The notes beneath the pieces are model-generated. The model saw nothing but the letters and a program-made list of their open reading frames with translations, did no database searches and was not told the origin of the DNA. 64,000 bases of DNA, from positions 186,001 to 250,000 of the forward strand of contig CAVZHY010000004.1 in assembly GCA_963775235.1 (NCBI GenBank). The letters run 5' to 3'. Made by a program: the position numbers and the translations under genes. This stretch comes from JBBDMC01 sp963775235 (GTDB taxonomy: Bacteria; Pseudomonadota; Alphaproteobacteria; Rhizobiales; Kaistiaceae). Below are positions 45,085 through 54,354 of the stretch, one piece after another. Every line of letters starts with the position of its first letter. The first letter of the stretch is position 1.

Positions 45085-47043
45085 ATGAATTCCGACGAAC
45101 CCTCATGGCGCCCGTCTCCCGAGGCAGTCGCTGCGGCGCCGATGACCGCGTTCGCGGCTGAAGCGGCGCGCCTCGCCCGCCACCCGTTCGGCACCTACCG
45201 CTCGCTTCACGCCTGGTCTGTTGACGACCGTGCCGCGTTCTGGAGCCTGGTATGGGACTTCGCCGGGGTCATCGGCGACAAGGGGGAACGGATCCTCGTC
45301 AACGGCGACGAGATGCCCGGCGCTCGCTTCTTTCCTGACGCCACCCTTAACTTCGCCGAGAACCTGCTGCGCCGTCACGACGACACCGACGCGATTGTCT
45401 TTCGCGCCGAAGGCAGGGCTACCCGGCGCCTGTCGTGGGGCCAACTCACCGACCTTGTTTCGCGCCTGCAGCAGGCTTTTCGCGCTGCTGGTGTCGGTCC
45501 CGGCGACCGGGTCGCCGCGTTGATGCCGAACATGCCCGAGGCGGTGGCTGCCGCTCTCGCCGCCGCTTCGATCGGTGCGGTATGGTCCTCGGCCTCGCCC
45601 GATTTCGGACCGGCTGGAGTCGTCGATCGTTTCGGGCAGATCGAACCAAAGCTGTTCATCGCCTGCGACGGTTACGTGTACGGCGGCAAGACCTTCGAGG
45701 TCGGCGAGAAATTGCGGGCGGTCATCGCCGACCTGCCGACGGTGGCTGCGACCATCATCGTGCCCCACCTCGGCATCGCCGATCGCGTCGCCGAGGCCGT
45801 CCCGAATGCGCGCACGCTCGACGCAGCGCTCGCACCGCATGCACCGCAGCCGGTCGTCTTCACGCGGCTGCCATTCGCACATCCGCTATACATCCTGTTT
45901 TCCTCGGGGACGACCGGGGTGCCCAAGTGCATCGTCCACTCAGCCGGCGGTGTGCTCGTCCAGCACCTCAAGGAGCAGCAACTTCACTGCAGCATCAAGC
46001 AGGGTGACCGGGTTTTCTACTTCACCACCCTCGGCTGGATGATGTGGAACTGGCTCGTTTCGTCGCTGGCCTCGGAGGCTACGCTGGTTCTCTTCGACGG
46101 CTCGCCGTTTCATCCCTCGCCAGCCGCGCTGTTCGAGTACGCCGAGAGCGAGCGCGTGACCTTCTTCGGCACCTCGGCGAAGTTCATCGACGCGGTGAAG
46201 AAGGCCGACTATCGCCCGGTCGATCATCATTATCTCGCCGCCGTGCGCACGATCGCGTCGACTGGCTCGCCGCTCGCGCCCGAGAGCTTCGACTTTGTCT
46301 ACGATGCCATAAAACCGGACGTGCACCTCGCCTCGATCTCAGGCGGCACCGACATCGTTTCATGCTTCGTGCTTGGCGTTCCAATCGAACCGGTGTGGCG
46401 CGGGGAGATTCAGGGTCCTGGCCTTGGCCTCGCCGTCGACGTGTTCGACGAGGACGGGCAACCCCTCGTCTCCGGCAAGGGTGAACTGGTGTGCGTCAAG
46501 ACGTTTCCCGCCATGCCGCTCGGATTCTGGAATGATCCCGACGGGACGCGCTATCGCGCCGCCTATTTCGAGCGCTTTCCCGGCGTGTGGCATCACGGCG
46601 ACTTCGCCGAGTGGACGACCCACGGCGGCATGATCATCCATGGTCGTTCCGACGCCACCCTCAACCCCGGCGGTGTGCGCATCGGGACGGCCGAGATCTA
46701 CCGCCAGGTCGAGCAGATCCCTGAGGTCGTGGAAGCGCTGGCGATCGGGCAGGACTGGCAGGGCGACGTCCGTGTCGTGCTTTTCGTGCGCCTCGCCGGC
46801 GGGGCCACGCTCGACGAAGACCTGATCCGGCGCATCCAGAGTCGCATACGTTACGGCGCCAGCCCACGCCATGTGCCGGCCAGGATCGTTGCCGTCGCCG
46901 ACATCCCGCGCACCAAGTCTGGCAAGATCGTCGAGATCGCGGTGCGCAACATCGTCCACGGCCGGCCGGTCAGGAACCAGGAAGCCCTGGCCAATCCCGA
47001 GGCACTCGACTATTTCCGCGACCTCGCAGTGCTGGCTGAATGA
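45085..47043 (+). CDS. aacS: Acetoacetyl-CoA synthetase (acetoacetate-CoA ligase)
   Basis: 652 aa ANL-superfamily ligase. The family N terminus SLHAWSVDDRAAFWSLVWDFAGV and GARFFPDATLNFAENLLRR is followed by the P-loop ILFSSGTTGVPKCIVHSAGG (about residues 270-289), SISGGTDIVSCF, HHGDFAEW, and the acylation lysine in IPRTKSGKIVEI. It activates acetoacetate to acetoacetyl-CoA with ATP, feeding ketone-body or PHB-derived carbon into the acetyl-CoA pool. ATG at 45085 gives the usual length. It is convergent with the next gene over 87 bp. Confidence 0.94.
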   Translation: MNSDEPSWRPSPEAVAAAPMTAFAAEAARLARHPFGTYRSLHAWSVDDRAAFWSLVWDFAGVIGDKGERILVNGDEMPGARFFPDATLNFAENLLRRHDDTDAIVFRAEGRATRRLSWGQLTDLVSRLQQAFRAAGVGPGDRVAALMPNMPEAVAAALAAASIGAVWSSASPDFGPAGVVDRFGQIEPKLFIACDGYVYGGKTFEVGEKLRAVIADLPTVAATIIVPHLGIADRVAEAVPNARTLDAALAPHAPQPVVFTRLPFAHPLYILFSSGTTGVPKCIVHSAGGVLVQHLKEQQLHCSIKQGDRVFYFTTLGWMMWNWLVSSLASEATLVLFDGSPFHPSPAALFEYAESERVTFFGTSAKFIDAVKKADYRPVDHHYLAAVRTIASTGSPLAPESFDFVYDAIKPDVHLASISGGTDIVSCFVLGVPIEPVWRGEIQGPGLGLAVDVFDEDGQPLVSGKGELVCVKTFPAMPLGFWNDPDGTRYRAAYFERFPGVWHHGDFAEWTTHGGMIIHGRSDATLNPGGVRIGTAEIYRQVEQIPEVVEALAIGQDWQGDVRVVLFVRLAGGATLDEDLIRRIQSRIRYGASPRHVPARIVAVADIPRTKSGKIVEIAVRNIVHGRPVRNQEALANPEALDYFRDLAVLAE

Positions 47044-47130
47044 GCGTGGCGATCGATAGCAGTTCCTGAATTCAACGTGCCGTTCGGGCCGCCCAGTGCA
47101 GGCGACCCGAATTTGGCGCGCGAAGCGGCG

Positions 47131-47787
47131 TCAGAATTTCATCATGTCGACGCTGGTCAGCGTCACGTGGCTGCTGACCCCGGGCGCCTGCGACAGGTTG
47201 TAGACCACGTACTGCTCGAAGTAGGTGTCTTCCGCCGAAATCCCGTCGACCGGCACGATGACCGAGAAGCCACGCAGCGCCGCTGCGCTGCCGGTGTAAA
47301 GGATCACGCCCTGCGCTGCCGTACCTACAGTGATCACGGTCTTGATGCCCTTGTCGGCGAGAATCTTTGCGAGGTCGGTCTTATCAAACTTGTCGACGCT
47401 GGCCTTCACGATCGGCTCGCCTTCCTTCGGCGCGACGTCCTCCCAGATGTCCTCGGGTTTGGCGCTGCTGCTGATGGAGTAGATCACCGGGACACCGGCC
47501 GCGCGCGCTTCGCCGAGCAGCTTCTTCACCGTCGGCAGCGAATCGACGCAGCGCGGCCGCCGGTCGTTGTTGCAATTGGAGTGGAGGAAATCGAGCATCA
47601 GCAGTGCGGTGGTCGAATGATCGACAGTCACCTGCTTCAACTCAGGCGGAGGCGGAGCCTTCACGCTCGCCCAGTCGTCGATGATATTGCCGGCGCTTGC
47701 CGACGAGGCCGCAAGGCCGCCGGCGATCACCAAAACCGCGGCGAAGACGGCAACCCGTAACCCGGACACGCTGTCGCTATCTGTCAT
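47131..47787 (-). CDS. Exported isochorismatase-fold hydrolase lacking the cysteine nucleophile
   Basis: 218 aa. A signal peptide (VAVFAAVLVIAGGLAASSASA after about 10 residues) precedes an isochorismatase-like domain. The conserved Asp is in LLMLDFLHSN (about residue 74) and the Lys in ASVDKFDKTDL. Where most family amidases have Cys (GVxTxxCVxxT), this protein reads GTAAQGVILYTG, so Gly replaces it, as in the isochorismatase PhzD/EntB type. Two extra Cys (SNCNNDRRPRC) may form a disulfide. Export is unusual for the family. GGGAGG precedes the ATG at 47787. The substrate is unknown. Confidence 0.82.
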   Translation of the reverse strand: MTDSDSVSGLRVAVFAAVLVIAGGLAASSASAGNIIDDWASVKAPPPPELKQVTVDHSTTALLMLDFLHSNCNNDRRPRCVDSLPTVKKLLGEARAAGVPVIYSISSSAKPEDIWEDVAPKEGEPIVKASVDKFDKTDLAKILADKGIKTVITVGTAAQGVILYTGSAAALRGFSVIVPVDGISAEDTYFEQYVVYNLSQAPGVSSHVTLTSVDMMKF

Positions 47788-47906
47788 CTTTACCTCCCGT
47801 GGTTGCTCTTGATTGCGCGACATCGGCCCGGAACCGCGGGGACCACGCCACGACAGGCGAGAGTTTGACCCCCGGAGCCGCTTCGTCAACCCGAACGTTC
47901 CGCTGG

Positions 47907-50868
47907 CTAACCGGCCAGCACCCGTGTCGTCGGAAACGTGATTTTGACCAGCGTCCCCTGGTCGATGGCGCTGTCGATTGCGAGGCTTGCCCGATTGGCC
48001 TCGACCAGCGCCTTCGTCAGCGGCAGGCCGAGCCCGGTGCCTTTCTCTTCGGCGTTCTTGGCGGAGGTCACCTGGCGGAAAGGCTTCATCGCGGTCTCAA
48101 TATCCTTGTCCGACATGCCGATGCCGGTGTCGCGGATGCGCACCACGACCTCGCCGGTATCCTCCAGCATCGACGAGACAATCACCTGTCCACCGGGCCT
48201 GGTGAACTTGACAGCATTGGACATCAGGTTGAGCAAAATCTGCCTGAACGAGCGCTGATCCGCGACGATATCCGGCACTTCGGCTGACAACGACGTGCGG
48301 ATGATGATGCGCCGCCGATTGGCCTGAGGCTGCATCAGGGCGACGCACTCCTGGATGACGGCGTTGACCGTGACCGACACGAACGAAAGGTCGAGTTTGC
48401 CGGCCTCGATCTTCGACAAGTCGAGCAGGTCGTTGATCAGACTCATCAAGTGCGTGCCGGACTTATGAATATCGCCGAGGTAGGCGCGGTAGCGCTCGTT
48501 GCCGATGGGGCCGAACCGCTCCTCCATCATGACTTCCGCGAAGCCGAGGATGGCGTTGAGCGGCGTGCGAATTTCGTGACTGACCTTGGCGAGGAAATCC
48601 GACTTCTGTGCGTTGGCGACCTCGGCGGAGTGGCGCGCCGCGGTCAATTCTTCCTCGACGTTTTTCCAATGCGTGATGTCGCGCAACACCGCACAGAATT
48701 TGTCAGAGTTCGCCAATGCGACCCATGGTCATGAACAGCGGTATCAATCCGCCCTGCGGCACCTTGCCGATCACTTCGCGCCCATCGTTGAGGACGCTGG
48801 CTACCCCGTTGGTCGCGAGACCATCGAGGTAGTCAAGGGCCGGTTTGCCGCTCTCCTCGGCCATGAGATCGGTGATGGATTTGCCGACGAGATCATCAGC
48901 CTCGACGCCGAACAGCGCTTCCGCCGCACGGTTCATGCTGCTGATGACACCGGCACGATCGATGACGATGACCCCATCGGTGGCTGTATCGAGAATTGCG
49001 CGGAGCTCAGCCACCTCCGCTTCGGCTGCCGCCTGGGCGGTCGCCCCTTGTGCCTCTCCCGCCTGCCCGCGCCGGGGGCTGATCGTCAGCATCAGCGCGT
49101 TGGCAGGTCCCCACTGGACGGTGTTGAGGCGCACCGCGACCGGCACGTACATGCCGTCCCGCCGTCGTGCCGTCAGGCTGCCGACGCCGGTCGCTCTTTC
49201 ACCACCCCAGCCCGCCGGCCGGTCCGGGAAGATCGCGTCGAGGCCGCCGGCGGCTACGAACTGCTCGAAGGTGTCGTCGCCCACGAGATCGAGCAGGGCG
49301 CGGTTGGCGAACAGCACCTCGTGATTGCGCATGACGGCCAGGCCGACCGGGATGCGGTCGAGGATACGGAAGTCGATGGCGACGGACGGGCCAGCGGCCG
49401 CCGATATCTCAACCTCGCCGGGCGTCGTATCCGCATCTGTCTTCACCCGTGCGGGCTTTGCCCTGCTGGCAGCGAGCGCCTCGGCAATGCGCCGGAAGGC
49501 GTCCTGTTCGCTCCCGCTCAGCCGCTCGCCCGCCACCGCAGACGGGGCCAGCGCACCCGGAAGGCGGACCACGTTGGATGCAGCCGCCTCTTCAGGCGCC
49601 TCGGTTGCGGCGGGCATCTCCGGCGAGGGGCCTTCTTCGACCCTCCTGCGCGCGGCGTCATCGAACTCCGCGTCGCTCGCAACCGACGCGTCACCGCCAT
49701 GTTCCGGGGCAAGCCCGACACGCAGCGCGTCGGCAAGCGTCGGGCGCGGCCTGTCGTCGCGCAACCGGTCGTCGGGACGGCAGACGCCGAAGCCCCGGAA
49801 GCCCGCCTCGGCGACAGGCATCGCTGAAAGATCGACGGCGATGCGCTCACCAGTGCCGGCTACCGGCCAATAGACCGTGGCATTCCACGGCGCGTTCGCG
49901 GCGAGCGCGCTTCCGGCCCTGTTTTCGGGATCGAGGTCAAGGACGCTTGCGACCTTGGCCCATGTGGTTCCCACCACGGCCGCGTTGCCGCTGCCGACTG
50001 CTTCGGCGAGCTGCGACGAGACGAATGTGAATCGACCAGCGCTGTCGCACGCCCAGGTGAAACGCCGCACGGGCGTCACAACGGTCGGTTCCACCACCGT
50101 TTCAGGCGGGGGCAGGCTGATCTCGGGCGTTAGCGGCGGTTCTGAGGCGATCTCTGGCGAGGGTTCTTCGGCTGCTGCGGCGCTTGGCTCGCCCAGCCCC
50201 CCTTCGACCTCGCCCGGGCGCGCGAGGACGAGAAAACACCGATGACCGTCGGCCCGAAATCCGACCGCCCTGGCACCATTGACGTCGCCAACAACGGCGA
50301 TCGGCCGATCCACGATCCGGTCGCCCAAGTCGGCCCGGGCGACGACGTTGTCGATTGCACCGCGTGTCTTCGTCCTCGCGTAATAGTCCGCCGAGGCAGC
50401 CAGCAGCCTGCCGCCACTCGCGATGACGGCGACGGCGTAGCCACCGTCGGCCATGGCCTCCACCAAACGTTCCGCGCGCGCTGTCAACGACCCGCCACCG
50501 ACACTGCTGGCGGCGATGACCATCACGGCGCTCGTTCCGTCGGCGAGATTGAGCCGCCGGCAGGCCGCCGGCAGAGCCGTCAGGCTGACGCCGAATCCGA
50601 TCCGCAGGATCTCCACCCGCAGCGCGTCTGCCGGCAGCACCCGCGCCAGTCGGGCGATCTGCGCCTTCAAGGGATTCAACGCCGAGGGCCGCCAGGCCAG
50701 GAGTTCACCAATGGTTCGCTTGCCGAAAAAGCCGGCGGCGGAAGAGTTCGCCCAAAGCAGCCGCGTCCCGTCTCCTGCCGCGACGAACGCCGGGCGTGGA
50801 TCGAGCAGCGCCTCCCCGACCGCTTCGATCGCAAGGAGATCAAGATATGTACGGATCGTAGCGTCCAT
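47907..50868 (-). CDS. PAS-domain sensor histidine kinase, PdhS-like (one apparent frameshift)
   Basis: About 986 aa when joined. The start MDATIRTYLDLLAIEAVGEA (50868) leads through a long N-terminal sensing region and two or three PAS segments (e.g. FTFVSSQLAEAVGSGNAAVVG, IDRAGVISSMNRAAEALFGVEADDL). HisKA follows with KVSHEIRTPLNAILGFAEV, then HATPase with NLMSNAVKF, IRDTGIGM and GTGLGLPL. The frame breaks near 48710: removing one G lets MTMGRI continue as ANSDKFCAVLRDITHWKNVEEEL. That joining segment is as I remember it from Brucella PdhS, a DivK-interacting kinase of the CtrA circuit. There is no TM helix, so it is cytoplasmic, as PdhS is. A CtrA box lies upstream. Confidence 0.85.
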
Positions 50869-50906
50869 CACGCGTCGCCACCTGGTGCACCCCGACACCG
50901 ACAGCC

Positions 50907-50921
50907 TTAACCGGTCGTTAA
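50907..50921 (-). promoter_or_regulatory. CtrA-type binding box upstream of the PdhS-like kinase
   Basis: TTAA-N7-TTAA, the full CtrA consensus with exact spacing, lies 39 bp before the kinase ATG. In a 66% GC neighbourhood a chance match is not common. CtrA is the master cell-cycle regulator whose activity PdhS-type kinases modulate, so feedback is plausible. Confidence 0.55.
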
Positions 50922-51072
50922 TACCGCCCCGCTTCCTGCCGGTCCACGTAAGGTAGGCATTCGTCCTCCGCAGGATGGCGGCAACGTTAACACGAGCGGT
51001 TGCCACCCATGACTCCAAGCACGGGATTCAAGGCGCCGCCGAACCCGTCAAGCCGGTCGTATCCCTAACTTA

Positions 51073-51108
51073 TTTGTGCATCGCAACAAATATGTTGCAT
51101 CGCACAAA
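51073..51108 (+). promoter_or_regulatory. Operator-like inverted repeat upstream of phasin (PhaR-type TGC-rich)
   Basis: The arms TTTGTGCATCGCAACA (51073-51088) and TGTTGCATCGCACAAA (51093-51108) pair except for four central bases, around a 4-bp spacer. The repeated TGC/GCA core resembles the TGC-rich sites at which PhaR represses phasin genes in Paracoccus and rhizobia. It lies about 80 bp before phaP. The rest of the 321-bp gap (50869-51189) holds the CtrA box and no gene. Confidence 0.65.
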
Positions 51109-51189
51109 CGGCGGCGCTATATGTGGTTCAGCGCCGTGGCCAGCGTTGCCAGGCGATCCCTGAGGACTGTTGCAAGGAAGAAATCCGCC

Positions 51190-51684
51190 ATGCCCACCAA
51201 CTCAACCACGTCTCCCAAAACCCCGAAGGCCGCTAAACCTAGCGCGGCTGCACCGTTCCAGGCATTCAGTTTCCCGTCTGCCGGATTCGAGTTCCCCAAT
51301 GCATTCCGCGAGTTCGCGGAGAAATCAATCGCTCAGGCGCGGGACGGCTACGCCCGCATGAAGAGCGCTGCCGAAGATGCCACCGATCTGGTCGAGGGCA
51401 CGATCGAGACGGCGCGCGACGGCGCCTTCGCCATTGGCGCCAAGGCGCTCGACGCTGCGAAATCCAACAGCGACGCCTCTTTTGCGCTCGCGCGCGACCT
51501 GCTCACAGCCAAAACGATGTCGGACGTCCTGGAACTGCAGAGCACCTTTGCCCGCAGCCAGTTCGAAGCCGTGAGCGCCCAGGTCAAGGAACTTCAGGCG
51601 TTGACCGGGAAGCTGTTCGCCGACACCACCAAGCCCGTGACGGAGAAGGTCGAGAAGACTTTGAAGGACCTCAAGGTCGCCTAG
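51190..51684 (+). CDS. Phasin family protein
   Basis: 164 aa. An Ala/Pro/Lys-rich head (MPTNSTTSPKTPKAAKPSAAA) is followed by the amphipathic phasin_2 helix bundle FREFAEKSIAQARDGYARMKSAAEDATDLVEGTIE and LELQSTFARSQFEAVSAQVKELQALTGKL. Phasins coat PHB granules and limit their size. ATG at 51190 follows AAGGAAG; an upstream in-frame extension is rejected because it overlaps the operator. It is monocistronic, with a strong terminator directly after it. Confidence 0.9.
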   Translation: MPTNSTTSPKTPKAAKPSAAAPFQAFSFPSAGFEFPNAFREFAEKSIAQARDGYARMKSAAEDATDLVEGTIETARDGAFAIGAKALDAAKSNSDASFALARDLLTAKTMSDVLELQSTFARSQFEAVSAQVKELQALTGKLFADTTKPVTEKVEKTLKDLKVA

Positions 51685-51713
51685 AGGCCTCGGCCAGCTG
51701 TCGCTGATTTTCG

Positions 51714-51752
51714 GCCCGGCACGCAATTGCGCGTTCCGGGCTTTTTTCTTTT
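51714..51752 (+). terminator. Rho-independent terminator of the phasin gene
   Basis: Stem GCCCGG-C-ACGC and GCGT-T-CCGGGC around AATTGC, followed by TTTTTTCTTTT. It begins 30 nt after the phasin stop. It is the clearest intrinsic terminator in the window. Confidence 0.9.
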
Positions 51753-51830
51753 GCGCCTTCGGCTCGCGATTGGTCGCCTTTACGCTTGAACCGGGCAGCG
51801 GTTGCACCTAGTTTCGCCCCGCTCGCACGT

Positions 51831-51906
51831 GCAGCCGTAGCTCAGTTGGTAGAGCGGCGGATTGTGGATCCGTAGGTCGCTGGTTCGAGCCCAGCCGGCT
51901 GTACCA
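51831..51906 (+). tRNA. tRNA-His (GTG)
   Basis: 76 nt with encoded CCA. Acceptor GCAGCCG/CGGCTGT, D stem GCTC/GAGC with AGTTGGTA, anticodon stem GCGGA/TCCGT with loop TTGTGGA (anticodon GTG at 34-36), T arm GCTGG-TTCGAGC-CCAGC. The discriminator is A73 and the base before position 1 is T, so no G-1 is encoded. This alphaproteobacterial deviation from the universal tRNA-His identity rule supports the taxonomic call. Position 1-72 is a G-U pair. Confidence 0.95.
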
Positions 51907-51917
51907 ATCATATCAAA

Positions 51918-51937
51918 ATCGGATCTCGCCATCCGAT
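51918..51937 (+). terminator. Probable terminator after tRNA-His
   Basis: ATCGGAT-CTCGCC-ATCCGAT, a perfect 7-bp stem 11 nt after the tRNA, followed by AGTTCGTTTCT. The T-tract is interrupted, so efficiency is uncertain. The remaining DNA up to 52109 shows no gene. Confidence 0.5.
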
Positions 51938-52109
51938 AGTTCGTTTCTACATGGCCTCGCCGTCAGTGGATGCACCTCGGTGTAGGGTCGATCAGGCTGC
52001 GGGCATTTCAATCGTTCGCGTTCGTCGCATTCATCGGCGTCCGCAACGTCTCTTTAGTTGTCGAATTTAGATGTCTGCTAGTCCTTAGCGCGGCAGCGCC
52101 AGCTCGGTG

Positions 52110-53291
52110 TCAGCCGTGGTCGACGGTCGCCGCAAAGATAGGCAAGGCCTTTCTGACCATCTCGTCCGAAGCTGTCAGGCTGATGCGGCAGTAGTCGGCA
52201 GAGTTCATCAGGCTCCCCGGCATGACGAATACGTCCTCATCGGCGAGGCGGTTCCAGAACCGCTCCGGCTCCCCTTCCGGCCATCGTGCCCACAGGTAGA
52301 ACGTCCCCTCGGGGGGCAGCACCGTATAGCCGATACGCGACAGCCCCGCCGTCAGGTCATCTCGCCTCCGCGCCAGCGCGGCCTGGTCGATCGAGAGGTT
52401 CTCCAGATCGGGCACGGAGTACTGCATCACTGCATTCGGGAAACACCATCCGAGGGCCATCTGCGCAGAAAACATAGCGTCGCGCAGGACCTGCCGGTCG
52501 GACATCGGCATGAGCGGCGAAAACGCGAGGTAGCCGAGCCGTTGCCCCGGAGACAGCAGAACCTTGCCGTAGCTGTACGAGATCAACGTCCACGGGTAGA
52601 GCGCCGCAGGACTGATGAAAGTGCGGCCGTCAAACCGAAGCCGGCGATAAGGTTCATCCGAGAGCAGAAAGATGCGATGGCCGAAGCGCTTCGAGGCGCG
52701 ATCGAGGAGATCGGCGAGCTCTGTCAGACTTGATCGATCGTAGATGCGACCGGTTGGGTTATGTGGCGTGTTCACGATGACCAGTCGCGTTTTTGCACCA
52801 ATCGCTGCGTCAATCGCCGCGAGATCGAGATCGAAATTTGGTCGTTTCAGGCGAACGGGCCGAGGTATGGCGTCAGCCGCAAGCAGCATGGGCTCGTAGC
52901 AGAACCATGCCGGCTCGGAATAGACGGCCTCGTCTCCAGCATCGAGAACCAGGCGGAACGCCAACATGATGGCCGCGAACGCACCCGCGGTCATGGCGAT
53001 GTCGGCCGGTTCGAACGCCAATCCGAGTTCGCGTCCTACATGATCGGCCAGGAAGGCGGTGGGTTCTTCTTCGCTCGTCTTGTAAGCAAACCAGTTTTCA
53101 TCCATCGGGACGGCGTGCTGCCGAAGCGCCTCGACGATGCCGGGGAGCGGCATTTCGTGGGGGTTCCCGAAGGTGAAATCTGCGATCCCTGCCTCAAACC
53201 GGCGTTCGCCATACCGTGATTTAAAGTAGAACTGCTTGATCTTGTCGAACGACGCGTCGGCGGCCGCGATGCGGTTGGAAACGACCGTCAT
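52110..53291 (-). CDS. PLP-dependent aminotransferase, class I/II (aspartate aminotransferase fold)
   Basis: 393 aa. FTFGNPHEMPLPGI is the N-terminal substrate loop and VIVNTPHNPTGRIYD (about 170-184) the conserved Asn/Pro motif. LSDEPYRRLRFDG carries the Asp that pairs with the pyridine N. The Schiff-base lysine is in SYSYGKVLLSPGQRLGY (about 240), and the C-terminal carboxylate Arg is in YCRISLTAS. It is transcribed 16 bp downstream of cysK, so its substrate may be sulfur-linked, but the specificity is not clear. Confidence 0.88.
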   Translation of the reverse strand: MTVVSNRIAAADASFDKIKQFYFKSRYGERRFEAGIADFTFGNPHEMPLPGIVEALRQHAVPMDENWFAYKTSEEEPTAFLADHVGRELGLAFEPADIAMTAGAFAAIMLAFRLVLDAGDEAVYSEPAWFCYEPMLLAADAIPRPVRLKRPNFDLDLAAIDAAIGAKTRLVIVNTPHNPTGRIYDRSSLTELADLLDRASKRFGHRIFLLSDEPYRRLRFDGRTFISPAALYPWTLISYSYGKVLLSPGQRLGYLAFSPLMPMSDRQVLRDAMFSAQMALGWCFPNAVMQYSVPDLENLSIDQAALARRRDDLTAGLSRIGYTVLPPEGTFYLWARWPEGEPERFWNRLADEDVFVMPGSLMNSADYCRISLTASDEMVRKALPIFAATVDHG

Positions 53292-53307
53292 GACTCACCT
53301 TTCTGTT

Positions 53308-54354
53308 TCAGCCCAGCTGTGCAGTCGGCGTCGACCGTGAGATGGCGACTTCCTCGGCCGTCATATCGGCAGGAATATTGGCGAAGAGAGGGGTGCTCAA
53401 ATAGCGCTCGCCGGTGTCTGGCAGCATGCAAAGGATGGTCGAGCCCTTTTCCGCCTTCGCGGCGATCTGGAGTGCCCCTGCAAAAGTTCCTCCCGAGGTA
53501 ATGCCGACGAAGATGCCTTCTCTGGTTGCCAATTCCTGGCTGTAGCGAATGGCATCTGCCCCCGAAATTGGCAGAATGCGGTCAATCAGGCGCATATCGA
53601 CCGCGTCGCCTGTCAATTTCGGAATGAAGTCGGGGGTCCAGCCCTGCATCGGGTGAGACTTGAAGCTTGGATGCGCCGCCGCCGGCGAGCCATCCGCGTT
53701 TCGCTTCTGCCCAATCTTGCTACCAAGCAGTGGCGCGTCCTCCGGCTCGCAAACGATGACCTTCGTCTCCGGCCGCTCCTTCCTGAGGACCCGCGCCACG
53801 CCTTTCAGCGTTCCGCCGGTGCCGTAGCCGGTGACCCAGTACTCGAGCCGTTCCCCGGCAAAGTCGTCGATGATCTCCCGCGCCGTCGTCCGCGAGTGGA
53901 AGTCCGCGTTCGCCTCGTTCTCGAACTGCCGCGTCATGAACCAGCCGTGTGCCTTGGCCAGTTCAACGGTCTTCTTGATCATCCCTACCGCGCGTTCGGC
54001 GGCTGGCGTGATTATCACCTTGGCGCCAAGGAACCGCATGAGCTTGCGCCGCTCAACGCTGAACGGCTCGGCCATGGTCACCACCAGCGGGTAGCCTTTC
54101 GCCGCACAGACCATTGCAAGGCCGATGCCGGTGTTGCCACTCGTTGCCTCGATGACCGTCTGGCCCGGTTTCAGCTCGCCGGATTTCTCGGCTGCTTCGA
54201 TAACGCCGAGAGCGAGCCGATCCTTGACGGACCCTAAAGGGTTGAAGGCCTCGACCTTGACGTAGAGATTGATCCCATCGGGAGCGAGACGGTTGATCCG
54301 CACGACCGGCGTGTTGCCGACCGTCTCCAGTATGCTCTGATACTTGCGTCCCAT
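53308..54354 (-). CDS. cysK: Cysteine synthase A (O-acetylserine sulfhydrylase)
   Basis: 348 aa PLP enzyme joining sulfide to O-acetylserine, the step after CysI. Start MGRKYQSILETVGNTPVVRINRL; the PLP lysine is in NPLGSVKDRLAL (about residue 43), the phosphate/substrate loop in TSGNTGIGLAMVCA, and the PLP-phosphate loop in TGYGTGGTLKGVAR. The C-terminal extension is slightly longer than E. coli CysK. ATG at 54354 has GGAGGAAAG just upstream. First gene of a two-gene operon with the aminotransferase. Confidence 0.93.
   Translation of the reverse strand: MGRKYQSILETVGNTPVVRINRLAPDGINLYVKVEAFNPLGSVKDRLALGVIEAAEKSGELKPGQTVIEATSGNTGIGLAMVCAAKGYPLVVTMAEPFSVERRKLMRFLGAKVIITPAAERAVGMIKKTVELAKAHGWFMTRQFENEANADFHSRTTAREIIDDFAGERLEYWVTGYGTGGTLKGVARVLRKERPETKVIVCEPEDAPLLGSKIGQKRNADGSPAAAHPSFKSHPMQGWTPDFIPKLTGDAVDMRLIDRILPISGADAIRYSQELATREGIFVGITSGGTFAGALQIAAKAEKGSTILCMLPDTGERYLSTPLFANIPADMTAEEVAISRSTPTAQLG

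Noticed and set aside
51970..52194. 74-residue open frame after tRNA-His
   Set aside because: No ribosome site and it runs into the aminotransferase gene on the other strand.
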